Below are positions 1 through 8,013 of a stretch of 64,000 nucleotides of DNA, piece by piece (position 1 is the stretch's first letter; the number at the start of each line of letters is the position of its first letter). The position numbers were made by a program, and so were the translations under genes. Source of the stretch: Lactobacillus selangorensis (GTDB lineage Bacteria > Bacillota > Bacilli > Lactobacillales > Lactobacillaceae); assembly GCF_001437205.1 (NCBI RefSeq), contig NZ_JQAZ01000004.1, forward strand, positions 62,001 to 126,000, read 5' to 3'. Under the pieces are notes generated by a model. That model saw only the letters and a list, made by a program, of their open reading frames with translations, ran no database searches and was not told the DNA's origin.

Positions 1-2
1 GC

Positions 3-818
3 AAGATTCCGTTTATGAAAGGCAGTGCCAAAATCGGCAGCGGCGTTCAAATTGGTTACTATGATCAGGAGCAGCAGCAATTGCACCGCAACAAAGACAT
101 TCTCCATGAAGTTTGGGATGAACATCCGACAATGCCCGAACGCGATATTCGCTCCATTTTGGGCAGCTTCCTGTTTCGGGGCGATGATGTCTTAAAACCC
201 GTCGCCAACTTAAGCGGTGGTGAAAAAGCTCGTTTGGCACTCACTAAACTGGCACTCGATCATGATAATTTCTTAGTTCTCGATGAACCGACCAACCATT
301 TGGATATTGACAGCAAGGAAGTGCTGGAACAGGCCCTGCTCGATTTCGATGGGACAATTTTATTTGTTTCGCATGACCGTTACTTTATCAACAAGATTGC
401 GACTTCAATCGTGGTCGTTTCGGAGCACGGCAGCAAACGCTACTTAGGGGATTATGATTACTATCTTGACAAACACGCCGAAGAACAGGAATTCGCTGCC
501 CAAAAAGCGGCCGGCCAGCAGCCAGCAAGCGAAGCCCCGCAAAAATCAGCCCAAGACAACTACCAGGCCAGCAAAACCCAGCAGCGTGAGGAACGTAAAC
601 TCCGTCGTGAGATCGATAAACTCGAACAACAATTAACCGACTTGGAACAGCAGTCGCAGCAATTGCAGGAACAAATGGCGCAACCGGATGTTTATTCGGA
701 TGTTGCCAAAGTCAAAGACCTGCAGGATCAGCTCGAAGCCGCCAATGCTGAATCGGAAAAGATTGAAACCCAATGGGAAGAAAAAAGCTTGGCACTCGAA
801 GATATGATGGCTCAATAA
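3..818 (+). CDS. ydiF: ABC-F family ATPase YdiF, C-terminal part (cut by window edge)
   Basis: ABC-F proteins are soluble tandem ATPases that act on the ribosome rather than as transporters. The frame is open to the left edge, so the start and first ATPase domain lie outside the window. Visible are the end of a second ATPase domain with signature LSGGEKARLALTKL, Walker B FLVLDEPTNHLD and H-loop FVSHDR, then a Gln/Glu-rich stretch (from about residue 155) ending in a predicted coiled coil as in YdiF/Uup. It is convergent with the PTS gene and next to tsaD, as in Bacillus, where ydiF lies beside the tsaB-rimI-tsaD genes. Which ABC-F subgroup it belongs to is inferred from the C-terminal coiled coil and the context. 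Confidence 0.85.
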   Translation, partial: KIPFMKGSAKIGSGVQIGYYDQEQQQLHRNKDILHEVWDEHPTMPERDIRSILGSFLFRGDDVLKPVANLSGGEKARLALTKLALDHDNFLVLDEPTNHLDIDSKEVLEQALLDFDGTILFVSHDRYFINKIATSIVVVSEHGSKRYLGDYDYYLDKHAEEQEFAAQKAAGQQPASEAPQKSAQDNYQASKTQQREERKLRREIDKLEQQLTDLEQQSQQLQEQMAQPDVYSDVAKVKDLQDQLEAANAESEKIETQWEEKSLALEDMMAQ

Positions 819-822
819 GCCC

Positions 823-860
823 AAAAAAGGCGTTTCGGAAAATCCCGAAACGCCTTTTTT
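823..860. terminator. Bidirectional intrinsic terminator
   Basis: The inverted repeat GGCGTTTCGG / CCGAAACGCC is flanked by A6 and T6 runs, so it can end both ydiF (+) and the PTS gene (-). It lies 4 bases after the ydiF stop. Confidence 0.9.
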
Positions 861-878
861 GCTTTTTAATGATCAAAT

Positions 879-1205
879 TTAATTAGCGGCTGCATCAGAA
901 AGCTTCAAAGCCTGTTGCAAGACTTTTTCACCATCCATGGTGCCGTAAGCACGCATATCAATGACTTCGACAGGGAACTTACCATCTGCCTTCTTCTTGA
1001 ACTGGCTTTCCATGAAACGAACCTGAGGTCCAAGCAATAAGACATCGACATCTTTCTGTGCGAATTCTGCATCGGCTTCTGAAGCGGCCGTTGCAAAGAT
1101 ATCGGCGTCCACGCCATCAGCTTCTGCTGCCTTTTGCATCTTTGAAACCAATAAACTAGTTGACATCCCCGCTGCGCAAACTAACATAATTGTTTTCTTT
1201 GCCAC
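879..1205 (-). CDS. PTS system lactose/cellobiose-type EIIB component
   Basis: EIIB of the lactose/chitobiose (cellobiose) family passes phosphate from EIIA to a sugar during uptake. About 108 residues, the usual single-domain size. The phosphocysteine motif is MLVCAAGMSTSLL, with Cys at about residue 10. The GTG at 1205 is preferred over the ATG at 1220 because the SD GGGAGAGAG lies between them, inside the longer frame. No EIIA or EIIC gene adjoins it: it sits alone between convergent ydiF and tsaD with its own promoter and terminator, so partner subunits must be elsewhere. The sugar cannot be read from sequence. Confidence 0.85.
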   Translation of the reverse strand: MAKKTIMLVCAAGMSTSLLVSKMQKAAEADGVDADIFATAASEADAEFAQKDVDVLLLGPQVRFMESQFKKKADGKFPVEVIDMRAYGTMDGEKVLQQALKLSDAAAN

Positions 1206-1265
1206 AATTCTCTCTCCCATATTTTGCTGCTGTTAATAAGCAGCGTTATTCTTCTTACAAAAATT

Positions 1266-1293
1266 ATGATAGCATTTTTGAAAGCGGTGTCAA
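1266..1293 (-). promoter_or_regulatory. Promoter of the orphan PTS EIIB gene
   Basis: On the minus strand TTGACA (1288-1293) is followed after 16 bases by TATCAT (1266-1271), about 60 bases upstream of the GTG start. It is a near-consensus sigma-A promoter. Confidence 0.7.
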
Positions 1294-1312
1294 TGCCTAT
1301 TTTGCAATTCTT

Positions 1313-1354
1313 TTAAAAAAGGTCTGGACCAATCATACGATTGCAATCCAGACC
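1313..1354 (-). terminator. Terminator of the tsaB-rimI-tsaD operon
   Basis: The stem GGTCTGGA / TCCAGACC encloses a second small stem CAATC/GATTG and is followed on the minus strand by T6. It starts 12 bases past the tsaD stop. Confidence 0.85.
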
Positions 1355-1365
1355 AATTTTGTTTT

Positions 1366-2406
1366 TTAAGGCTGATAAGTCGCCGCATACGCAAATTCCA
1401 AACTCGGATCGGCGTTCAGATCCAGACCGGCAAAATGCTTTTTTTGCAGCTCGATGTGGGCCGCAGCACCGACCATGGCCCCATTATCACCACATAATCG
1501 CAACGGCGGAAAAACGACGTCCAAGTCGAGATGTTCGTCTTTGACCACTTGGGCCAGCCGTTCCCGCAGTCCCTGATTAGCAGCGACCCCGCCGGCAACG
1601 ACCAATTGTTTGATGCCGAGCCGTTTGGCAACCCGAATTGTCTTTGTGACCAGCACATCGATTACGGCCGCTTGAAAGCTGGCTGCTAAGTCTTCACGAC
1701 TCAATTTTTCACCGATTTGATCGGCATGATGGACCGTATTGATAAACGCACTCTTCAGACCAGAGAAACTGAAATCATCATTGTCTTCATGGATCATCGC
1801 ACGGGGAAAGTTGAACGTATCATGACCAAGGTGGGCTAAACGATCGACTTCCTTGCCCGCTGGATATGGAATCCCCAAGACACGACCGATTTTATCGTAA
1901 GCTTCACCCGCAGCATCGTCACGAGTATCGCCGATGATTTCAAACTCGCCGGCTGCTTTCATATAGACCAATTCCGTATGCCCGCCGGAGACCAATAAAG
2001 CCAATAATGGGTACTCTAACGGCTTCACATACCGCGCCGCATAAATATGCCCTGCCATATGATTGACCGGAATCAGCGGCAAATGATGTGCATAAGCGAT
2101 CGTTTTGGCAGCCGTGACTCCGATCAGCAAAGAGCCGACCAGTCCGGGTCCATAAGTGACTGCAACGGCCGTTAAGTCGTCATAAGTCACATTGGCGGCT
2201 TTCATGGCATCTTCCGTACAGCGGGTTACATATTCAACGTGATGCCGGCTGGCGACTTCGGGCACGACTCCGCCAAACCGTTTGTGGCTATTGATTTGAG
2301 TAGCAATAATATTCGATAAAATTTTGGTGCCATCTTCAATGACAGCAACACTAGTTTCATCGCAACTCGATTCAAAGGCCAAAATCAATTCTCGTTTCGA
2401 TTCCAT
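1366..2406 (-). CDS. tsaD: tRNA N6-threonylcarbamoyladenosine transferase TsaD
   Basis: TsaD (Kae1/Gcp/YgjD family) transfers the threonylcarbamoyl group from threonylcarbamoyl-AMP to A37 of ANN-decoding tRNAs, working with TsaB and TsaE in the cytoplasm. 346 residues, the usual length. Visible are the ASKHA-fold start [13 protein letters not shown], the metal-binding NHMAGHIYA block (about 110-118), SGGHTELV and the late [12 protein letters not shown] segment. It is third in a tight tsaB-rimI-tsaD group and ends in a clear terminator. Essential in most bacteria. Confidence 0.97.
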   Translation of the reverse strand: MESKRELILAFESSCDETSVAVIEDGTKILSNIIATQINSHKRFGGVVPEVASRHHVEYVTRCTEDAMKAANVTYDDLTAVAVTYGPGLVGSLLIGVTAAKTIAYAHHLPLIPVNHMAGHIYAARYVKPLEYPLLALLVSGGHTELVYMKAAGEFEIIGDTRDDAAGEAYDKIGRVLGIPYPAGKEVDRLAHLGHDTFNFPRAMIHEDNDDFSFSGLKSAFINTVHHADQIGEKLSREDLAASFQAAVIDVLVTKTIRVAKRLGIKQLVVAGGVAANQGLRERLAQVVKDEHLDLDVVFPPLRLCGDNGAMVGAAAHIELQKKHFAGLDLNADPSLEFAYAATYQP

Positions 2407-2424
2407 TTCTTCTCCCTTTTCTCA

Positions 2425-2976
2425 CTAATTCAAATTTAATGTCATATCACGTGCATCCGAATGGTCTTCGACATAATAAGCCTTTTTGAGATTGCCATCC
2501 GTAAATCCAAGCCGTTCATATAAACGATGGGCGCCGGAATTATCGACTCGAACTTCCAATGTCATTTTGCGGCACTTCAGCGTCCGGGCATAATCAATCA
2601 TAAAGTTCAGCAAAAAAGTGCCGAATCCCTTGCTCTGCTGCTCCGGTGCAACGGCGATATTGGTAATATGCGATTCGCCAGCTGCCACAAACCAGCAGCC
2701 GACAAACGCTAGTAATCGTTCATCATGATCAAATAAAGCCAAATAAAGGGACTGGCGTCGTTTGCGGAGCTCGACCATGAAGGCAAAGCGATCCCAAGGA
2801 GTCAGTCCAGCATAACACGCTCGTTCCAAATCGAGGAGCGCTGTAATATTTTGTCGTTCCAACCGCCGCAGATTCAACTCCTGCTGACCGATCTGAACCG
2901 TCTGAGCCTGAAACGGCAGCTCATCCCGGTCGAGTTGAAATAAATGGTGCCAGGCTTGTCTAAACTTCTTCCACAT
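2425..2976 (-). CDS. rimI: Ribosomal protein S18 alanine N-acetyltransferase RimI
   Basis: GNAT-fold acetyltransferase of the RimI group, which acetylates the N-terminal alanine of ribosomal protein S18. 183 residues, with about 35 extra N-terminal residues compared with the typical 150-residue RimI. The acetyl-CoA-binding segment is VAPEQQSKGFGTFLL (about 109-123) and the C-terminal NSGAHRLYERLGF motif is intact. It overlaps tsaB by 17 bases and lies 18 bases before tsaD, so it is co-transcribed with the t6A genes. The substrate is inferred from family and context. Confidence 0.9.
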   Translation of the reverse strand: MWKKFRQAWHHLFQLDRDELPFQAQTVQIGQQELNLRRLERQNITALLDLERACYAGLTPWDRFAFMVELRKRRQSLYLALFDHDERLLAFVGCWFVAAGESHITNIAVAPEQQSKGFGTFLLNFMIDYARTLKCRKMTLEVRVDNSGAHRLYERLGFTDGNLKKAYYVEDHSDARDMTLNLN

Positions 2977-3688
2977 AGGGTTGATGTCCTTTATCAGAAT
3001 GTGTCTTCAACCAATCATTTTCTGCTTGCGTCCGCCGCAAGTAATGCGGAATGAAGGCATGGATATCCTTTACAGCTTCCTTTTGCGCCCCCAGCAAACC
3101 TAATTCGCTGGCATGCGGCAAATTCGCTTCATCATCGGCAAAATGTGCCTGCTGCCCAAAAGCAGCCCGAAACCGTTCGGCAAAATGAGCTACATCGGTG
3201 CCGATAAAGATAATGTCTTCATTTAGCATTTTCAATTGCGCAATCAAAGCAGCCACTGGTACATGTTTATCACTGACGACATTTGTCAATTGGCCGTGAT
3301 CATCCCGCTGGTAAACGCCGGTAAAAACGTTATCCCGCCGAGCATCGAATAATGGCACCAATAAAGCGTTGGTGTGGCGGATATTGCCGGCCAGACTAGC
3401 CAAGCTGGAAACCCCGACTAATTCTTTATGCAAAGTAAATGCAAATGTTTTGGCCGTTGTGACACCGATTCGCAGACCAGTATACGAACCAGGTCCTTGG
3501 GCAACGACAAACCGATCGATCTGATCACTGGTCAGATGGGAATCTTTCAAAATCTGATCGATTGCTGGTAATAAAGTGGTGCTGTGATTCTTGTTAACAT
3601 CCGTTGTTTTTTCAGCCAGAATCCGGTCATCGGACAGGACTGCAACACTTAAGGCGCGGTTGGAAGTATCCATTGCTAAGATATTCAT
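2960..3688 (-). CDS. tsaB: tRNA t6A biosynthesis protein TsaB
   Basis: TsaB (YeaZ/YdiC) is the non-catalytic ASKHA-fold partner that dimerises with TsaD in the t6A-modification complex. 242 residues. The N-terminal ILAMDTSNRALSVAV and the VVAQGPGSYTGLRIGVTTAK block are diagnostic. It is the first gene of the tsaB-rimI-tsaD group. Confidence 0.95.
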   Translation of the reverse strand: MNILAMDTSNRALSVAVLSDDRILAEKTTDVNKNHSTTLLPAIDQILKDSHLTSDQIDRFVVAQGPGSYTGLRIGVTTAKTFAFTLHKELVGVSSLASLAGNIRHTNALLVPLFDARRDNVFTGVYQRDDHGQLTNVVSDKHVPVAALIAQLKMLNEDIIFIGTDVAHFAERFRAAFGQQAHFADDEANLPHASELGLLGAQKEAVKDIHAFIPHYLRRTQAENDWLKTHSDKGHQPYVEEV

Positions 3689-3758
3689 TGCCGTTTGTTC
3701 ATCTCTTTCACTTTTTCATCAAGTATTCTGAATATAATCTTACCACGTTTCAAAAACG

Positions 3759-3784
3759 AAAAAAGCCCGAGTTGCCCCGAACTT
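3759..3784 (-). terminator. Terminator after folT
   Basis: On the minus strand AAGTTCG / CGGGCTT (two G-U pairs) with an 8-base loop is followed by T6, 24 bases past the folT stop. Confidence 0.65.
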
Positions 3785-3807
3785 TCTAGTTTCAATCTCA
3801 ATTGTGA

Positions 3808-4347
3808 TCAGCGGTCCAAACTCAGATGCAACCGCCCCATTGCCCGCAGCACTAATCCTAAAATCAAGATCTGAATCGGTGCAACGATTGCATCCTTGAC
3901 CAATCGAATCCCAAACAGCACTTTCCAAGGGGTTTGATACAGCATGTGCACCCATAAAGTGTTGAGCCCAATGTTGACGATTACCGTGACGAATAAGACC
4001 GCCAAGATAATTCGCAGCCAATCATGGTGTTCGGGATATAAAAAGAGGCCGTATAACCAGCCGCCAACAAAAACGGACAGCGTAAATCCAAGGAAAAACG
4101 GCCCTCCGCCAGTGATTCCGAACAAGCCGTTCGACAGAAGATCGGTGAGGATGCCTGCCAAACCGGCCCACCAAGGACCAAAGTAATACCCCAAAAGTGC
4201 CGTTGCAATAAACCCTGGACTGACCTGAACAAAACTCGTTCCGAAGCTGAGCTTGCCTAAAACGATTTGCAACGCCATCAGGATTGCCATCCACGTCAAT
4301 TTACGCGTGGTTAATTTTTGACCACTGCCTAATAATGCAGTTTTCAT
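3808..4347 (-). CDS. folT: Folate ECF transporter S component FolT
   Basis: Six-helix substrate-binding (S) component of an energy-coupling factor transporter. The folate-type signature appears as a basic N-terminus followed by MALQIVLGKLSFG, then GYYFGPWWAG and FFLGFTLSVF. The shared EcfA/A'/T energising module is not in the window. Folate specificity is supported independently by a THF riboswitch in its leader. The second ATG (4347) is chosen over 4356: it lies 9 bases after the SD AAGGAG, whereas the first ATG abuts it. 179 residues. Confidence 0.85.
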   Translation of the reverse strand: MKTALLGSGQKLTTRKLTWMAILMALQIVLGKLSFGTSFVQVSPGFIATALLGYYFGPWWAGLAGILTDLLSNGLFGITGGGPFFLGFTLSVFVGGWLYGLFLYPEHHDWLRIILAVLFVTVIVNIGLNTLWVHMLYQTPWKVLFGIRLVKDAIVAPIQILILGLVLRAMGRLHLSLDR

Positions 4348-4395
4348 GGTCGCCATCTCCTTTAAGGAGTGTGCGCCACAGAATATGCGGCGAAT

Positions 4396-4489
4396 GCGGA
4401 GGTAGAGTCGCGGGCTGGCAAAGTGATACCCTTTGTCCGATGTTCATATTCCGTTCCATCGGCACTTAACGCTCTATCTCCTACTCCGA
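4396..4489 (-). promoter_or_regulatory. Tetrahydrofolate (THF) riboswitch controlling folT
   Basis: On the minus strand the folT leader contains GGAGTAG followed by the hallmark GCGTTAAGTG of the THF aptamer, and closes with CTCTACCTCC pairing back to the GGAG start. Downstream, CTCC just before the SD can pair with the GGAG of AAGGAG, which suggests control of translation initiation by SD masking. Known THF riboswitches sit before folT and folE genes of Firmicutes and repress when folate is abundant. The mechanism here is inferred. Confidence 0.88.
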
Positions 4490-4612
4490 TATTTATTTGG
4501 TACTTGTCAACTATAACATACGTGTCCAGTTTTACACCATGACACGGCATTTTAAGGCTAACTTTGGTATGATAGAACCAATGAATCACTTTATTAAGGA
4601 GGAAGAACACCT

Positions 4613-5587
4613 GTGAAACATATTTTAGCGCTCCATACCGGCGGCACAATTTCGATGACTCAAAATGAAGCCGGCAATATTGAACCTAGTGCCCATAACC
4701 CGCTGCTGCAAACCGACCAGCCATTTAATGATGAAATTTCGGTTACGGCAGAAGATTTCTCGAATCTGCCTTCACCGCACATGACGCCCAAAGTGATGCT
4801 TAAACTGCATGACCGGATTCTGAAGGCCGAAGCAGAAGGCATTGATGGTGTAGTGGTCACCCATGGGACGGATACCCTTGAGGAAACCGCCTATTTTCTC
4901 GATTTAACCTTACCCAACACAATTCCGGTAGTCTTGACTGGAGCCATGCGTTCGGCCAATGAGATCGGCTCTGACGGCCTCTATAACTTTCAATCGGCCA
5001 TTCGGGCGGCTGCCAGTGACGAAGCTTACGGCATGGGTGTTTTAGTCGTTATGAACGATGAAGTCCACACGGCACGTTATGTCACTAAAACCCAAACGAC
5101 AAATGTGGCCACCTTCCGGACGCCGACATTCGGCCCCATTGGCTTGATTTCCAAAGGCAAAGTCCGTTTCTTTCAAAAACTCCTGCACCAGGAAGTCTGC
5201 CCCATCGATCATGTTGTCGATCACGTCTTCTTGCTGAAAGCTTACGCTGGGATGGATGGCGAACAATTCGAATTGCTGGATCGGCCCGATACGAATGGCC
5301 TAGTTATCGAGGCATTAGGTGCCGGCAATTTGCCGCCGGCGACCCTGCCGGCCATTCAGAAGATGCTCGACCGCCATATTCCGATCGTTCTCGTCTCACG
5401 GTGCCCCAATGGAATCGCCCAAGACATCTATGATTACGAAGGCGGCGGTGTCGAACTGAAAAAGATGGGCATCACCTTCTGCCAAGGCTTAAATGGACAA
5501 AAAGCCCGCATCAAACTGTTAGTCGGCCTTAGCGGCGGCAAACAGGGCGATGAGCTCAAACATTTTCTCGATAATGCAGTTTCATAA
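4613..5587 (+). CDS. ansA: Type I (cytoplasmic) L-asparaginase
   Basis: Hydrolyses L-asparagine to aspartate and ammonia. 324 residues without a signal peptide, as in cytoplasmic type I enzymes. Both catalytic threonine motifs are present: HTGGTISM near the N-terminus and VVTHGTDTLEETAYFLDL around residue 82. The start is GTG, 7 bases after the strong SD AAGGAGG. An extended -10 (TGGTATGAT, about 4566-4574) lies upstream. Single-gene unit with its own terminator, divergent from folT. Confidence 0.93.
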   Translation: MKHILALHTGGTISMTQNEAGNIEPSAHNPLLQTDQPFNDEISVTAEDFSNLPSPHMTPKVMLKLHDRILKAEAEGIDGVVVTHGTDTLEETAYFLDLTLPNTIPVVLTGAMRSANEIGSDGLYNFQSAIRAAASDEAYGMGVLVVMNDEVHTARYVTKTQTTNVATFRTPTFGPIGLISKGKVRFFQKLLHQEVCPIDHVVDHVFLLKAYAGMDGEQFELLDRPDTNGLVIEALGAGNLPPATLPAIQKMLDRHIPIVLVSRCPNGIAQDIYDYEGGGVELKKMGITFCQGLNGQKARIKLLVGLSGGKQGDELKHFLDNAVS

Positions 5588-5593
5588 TCACTC

Positions 5594-5623
5594 AAACGCT
5601 GACCAATAAGGGCAGCGTTTTTT
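5594..5623 (+). terminator. Terminator of ansA
   Basis: AACGCTG / CAGCGTT stem followed by T6, just past the asparaginase stop. It touches the end of the convergent MerR gene. Confidence 0.85.
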
Positions 5624-6059
5624 AGTGGTACGGATTGGCTAAATGGTGCTGTTCTTTCTCATGCGCTGCAAACTGCAGTTCACGAGTAATCATTTGTGGG
5701 GCAGCCGGCGAATCATATTTGGCAATCTTTTTGTCGATTTCAACCAAGTCGTGTTCAATCTGCTGCTGTTTTGCCAGCACCCGTTCCTTATGGTGCCGTA
5801 ATAATTGCTGCCGCTCCGCAATCGTCGCTGGTCCGGCCATTACATAATCGATATACTGCCGGATTTCTTTAATCGGCATTTCAGTGCCTTTCAGACAGCA
5901 GATGGTTTGAATCAGATTGAGGTCGGCCGCCGTAAACTCACGTTGCCCAGAAGTATTCTTCGACACAAACGGCAGCAGACCTTGCCGATCATAATAATGA
6001 AGTGTCGAAATCGGCAGGCCGAAATGGGCGGCCACTTCTCCAATCGAAAAAGTTTTCAT
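5622..6059 (-). CDS. MerR family transcriptional regulator
   Basis: MerR-type activator/repressor. The winged-helix N-terminus shows FSIGEVAAHFGLPISTLHYYDRQGLLPF (split here around residues 3-30), followed by a coiled-coil dimerisation helix (about 85-115). 145 residues. The ATG at 6059 is chosen because the SD AAGGAG sits 9 bases before it; a GTG at 6068 is too close. No conserved metal-binding cysteines are seen at the C-terminus, so it more likely senses an organic or aldehyde-type signal. It is divergent from a reductase gene and a dyad sits in that gene's 19-base promoter spacer, the classic MerR arrangement. Confidence 0.88.
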   Translation of the reverse strand: MKTFSIGEVAAHFGLPISTLHYYDRQGLLPFVSKNTSGQREFTAADLNLIQTICCLKGTEMPIKEIRQYIDYVMAGPATIAERQQLLRHHKERVLAKQQQIEHDLVEIDKKIAKYDSPAAPQMITRELQFAAHEKEQHHLANPYH

Positions 6060-6076
6060 TTTTTTCACTCCTTAGC

Positions 6077-6107
6077 TTGACCTAAACCATGGTTCAGGCT
6101 TTAAAGT
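6077..6107 (+). promoter_or_regulatory. MerR-type promoter with 19-bp spacer and operator dyad
   Basis: TTGACC (6077-6082) and TAAAGT (6102-6107) are separated by 19 bases. The spacer region holds the dyad CCTAAACCATGGTTCAGG (6081-6098, one mismatched pair). Over-long spacers twisted by a bound MerR protein are typical of this family, so the adjacent regulator probably controls the reductase gene. Confidence 0.7.
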
Positions 6108-6140
6108 GAGGATAACATAAAAAAAACGGAGGTCCAAATA

Positions 6141-7175
6141 ATGACAAAAAAAGTATTAGTAACGGGCGGCACCGGCTATCTAGCGCTGCACATCATCGCC
6201 CAGCTCTTGCAGAAAGGCTATGATGTCCGGACGACAATGCGTTCCCTTGCCAAACAAGCTCAGATCAAAACGGCCATGCATAACGCCGGCTTGACCGATT
6301 TGACCCGTTTATCGTTCATTGAGGCTGATCTGATGAACGACGCCAACTGGAAAGAAGCGATGCACGACCGTGATTACGTCTTGAGTGTCGCTGCGCCTGT
6401 TTTCTTCGGCAAAATCACCGATGAAGAACAAGCCATTCGGCCAGCCGTTGAAGGCACCTTACGTATTTTAAAGTTTGCCCAGCAGGAAAATATCAAACGA
6501 GTCGTCATGACAGCCAACTTCGGCGGCGTCGGCTTCAGCCGCAAAGCGACTTCGAAGCGCCCCACCACTGAAAACGATTGGACCGACGAAAACGAACCGG
6601 GCTTGTCGATTTATGAAAAATCAAAGCTGATTGCCGAACGGAAAGCTTGGGAATTCGTTCAGCAGCCGGAAGTGACCTTTGAATTTGCAACTGTTAATCC
6701 AGTCGCGATGCTGGGGCCGGCACTCGACGCCCATGTGTCTGGCAGTTTTGAAATCTTGACCAACCTTTTAAAGGGTTCGATGAAACTGATTCCCGACATT
6801 CCCTTAAATCTCGTCGATGTGCGGGCCGTCGCTGATCTGCACATTCGGGCCATGACGATGCCCGCCGCTGCTGGTCAGCGTTTCATTGCTTCTGCCGATG
6901 GTCAAATCTCAATGCCAGAAATGGCTGCCATACTGAAAGCCGCTCGACCGGAGATGGCCCGCAAGGTTCCGACCCACACCCTGCCGAACTGGATTTTAAA
7001 AGTCGCCGCCCCTTTTAACCAGCAGGCCCGTTCTGGACTTTTAATGGCCACAATGAATCGCAACGTCAGTAACCAAAAAGCCAAGGCTTTATTAGGCTGG
7101 CACCCAATAACGAATAATGCGCAAATCGTCTTGGAATCGGCTGATACACTCGCTCATTATAATTTGCTGCCTTAA
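6141..7175 (+). CDS. NAD(P)-dependent oxidoreductase, extended SDR (dihydroflavonol-4-reductase-like)
   Basis: Extended short-chain dehydrogenase/reductase with an N-terminal Rossmann motif TGGTGYLALHII and the catalytic YEKSK (YxxxK) at about residue 156. 344 residues. Such enzymes usually reduce aldehydes or ketones; the substrate is not readable. SD GGAGG lies 8 bases before the ATG. It is divergent from, and probably regulated by, the MerR protein. Confidence 0.87.
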   Translation: MTKKVLVTGGTGYLALHIIAQLLQKGYDVRTTMRSLAKQAQIKTAMHNAGLTDLTRLSFIEADLMNDANWKEAMHDRDYVLSVAAPVFFGKITDEEQAIRPAVEGTLRILKFAQQENIKRVVMTANFGGVGFSRKATSKRPTTENDWTDENEPGLSIYEKSKLIAERKAWEFVQQPEVTFEFATVNPVAMLGPALDAHVSGSFEILTNLLKGSMKLIPDIPLNLVDVRAVADLHIRAMTMPAAAGQRFIASADGQISMPEMAAILKAARPEMARKVPTHTLPNWILKVAAPFNQQARSGLLMATMNRNVSNQKAKALLGWHPITNNAQIVLESADTLAHYNLLP

Positions 7176-7179
7176 CTAC

Positions 7180-7222
7180 AAAAAACTGCTTGCACCTCAA
7201 TCAGCGTGCCAGCAGTTTTTTT
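7180..7222. terminator. Bidirectional terminator
   Basis: AAAAAACTGCT ... AGCAGTTTTTTT with an inner GCAC/GTGC pairing, between convergent reductase (+) and thioesterase (-) genes. Confidence 0.88.
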
Positions 7223-7232
7223 GATTCCATTT

Positions 7233-7997
7233 TTATTCATTCTCGACTTTTTCCGGTTCCGGCCGATCGGCCCATTCGATTTGCGCTTCGGCATTGGTCG
7301 TGTCACCGGTTTGAATCCGATGCAGCGTTCGCAGGCTATCGGCAAATTCAACCTGACTCTGAGTGGTTTCCCCATAATGAATCTCACGTTCATAACGAAT
7401 GTCAAGTGTCTTGACATTATGCGTCAGCAAAAAATCACGCCGCAAAGCATCGAGCATCCAGTCGAAATAATGCACATTATTGACATGACGGTTCGAATCA
7501 ATATCGAAATAACGAACCCGATAATTCTTGCCAGTCGATTTTTTAGCATCCAAATGCGGAATACGGGGAAACTTTTCGACGCCGTTAATCTCATCCGATT
7601 GGTACGCCTGAATGATTTCTGGAATCACTTTGACCATCCGGCGCGTCTTGAAACTCATCATCACAAAAGTACCTGCTACACTCGCCAGTTCGTTCCCATC
7701 ACTGTCATGCATCCAAAAATGCCGGTAGCAGAAATATTTGTTGTAACTGGTAGCTTCCGTAGTCACCGTCACAACTTCATCGACCTTTGGAAAACGCGTG
7801 ATATTCATGTGATACTGTGTGATGACCCAGCCGACATCATGGGCATTCATGACCGCTAAGCCGACTCCCAGAGCATCCGACTGATGATCGGACACCAGCA
7901 CCATGACGTTGATCATTGATGAAAGGGTCATTTCGCCAGTGGCATCCGCTTCAAAATACGGAATGCGATATTGTTCACGATATTTTAAACCTGCCAT
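7233..7997 (-). CDS. Acyl-ACP thioesterase
   Basis: Double hot-dog-fold acyl-ACP thioesterase (FatA/FatB family as found in lactobacilli), releasing fatty acids from acyl carrier protein. 254 residues from the ATG at 7997, which has SD AGGAG; the longer frame to 8045 runs into rsmI. Visible are YFEADATGEM near the N-terminus, MNITRFPKVDE, and YFDIDSNRHVNNVHYFDWML at about residue 162, the second hot-dog repeat with its catalytic Asp/Asn/His positions. It lies 16 bases after rsmI and may be co-transcribed with it. Confidence 0.88.
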   Translation of the reverse strand: MAGLKYREQYRIPYFEADATGEMTLSSMINVMVLVSDHQSDALGVGLAVMNAHDVGWVITQYHMNITRFPKVDEVVTVTTEATSYNKYFCYRHFWMHDSDGNELASVAGTFVMMSFKTRRMVKVIPEIIQAYQSDEINGVEKFPRIPHLDAKKSTGKNYRVRYFDIDSNRHVNNVHYFDWMLDALRRDFLLTHNVKTLDIRYEREIHYGETTQSQVEFADSLRTLHRIQTGDTTNAEAQIEWADRPEPEKVENE

Positions 7998-8013
7998 GTT
8001 TCTCCTACTTTCT

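Noticed and set aside
7206-7859. 217-codon + strand ORF opposite the thioesterase gene
   Set aside because: Antisense shadow of a conserved gene, with no SD or recognisable protein pattern.
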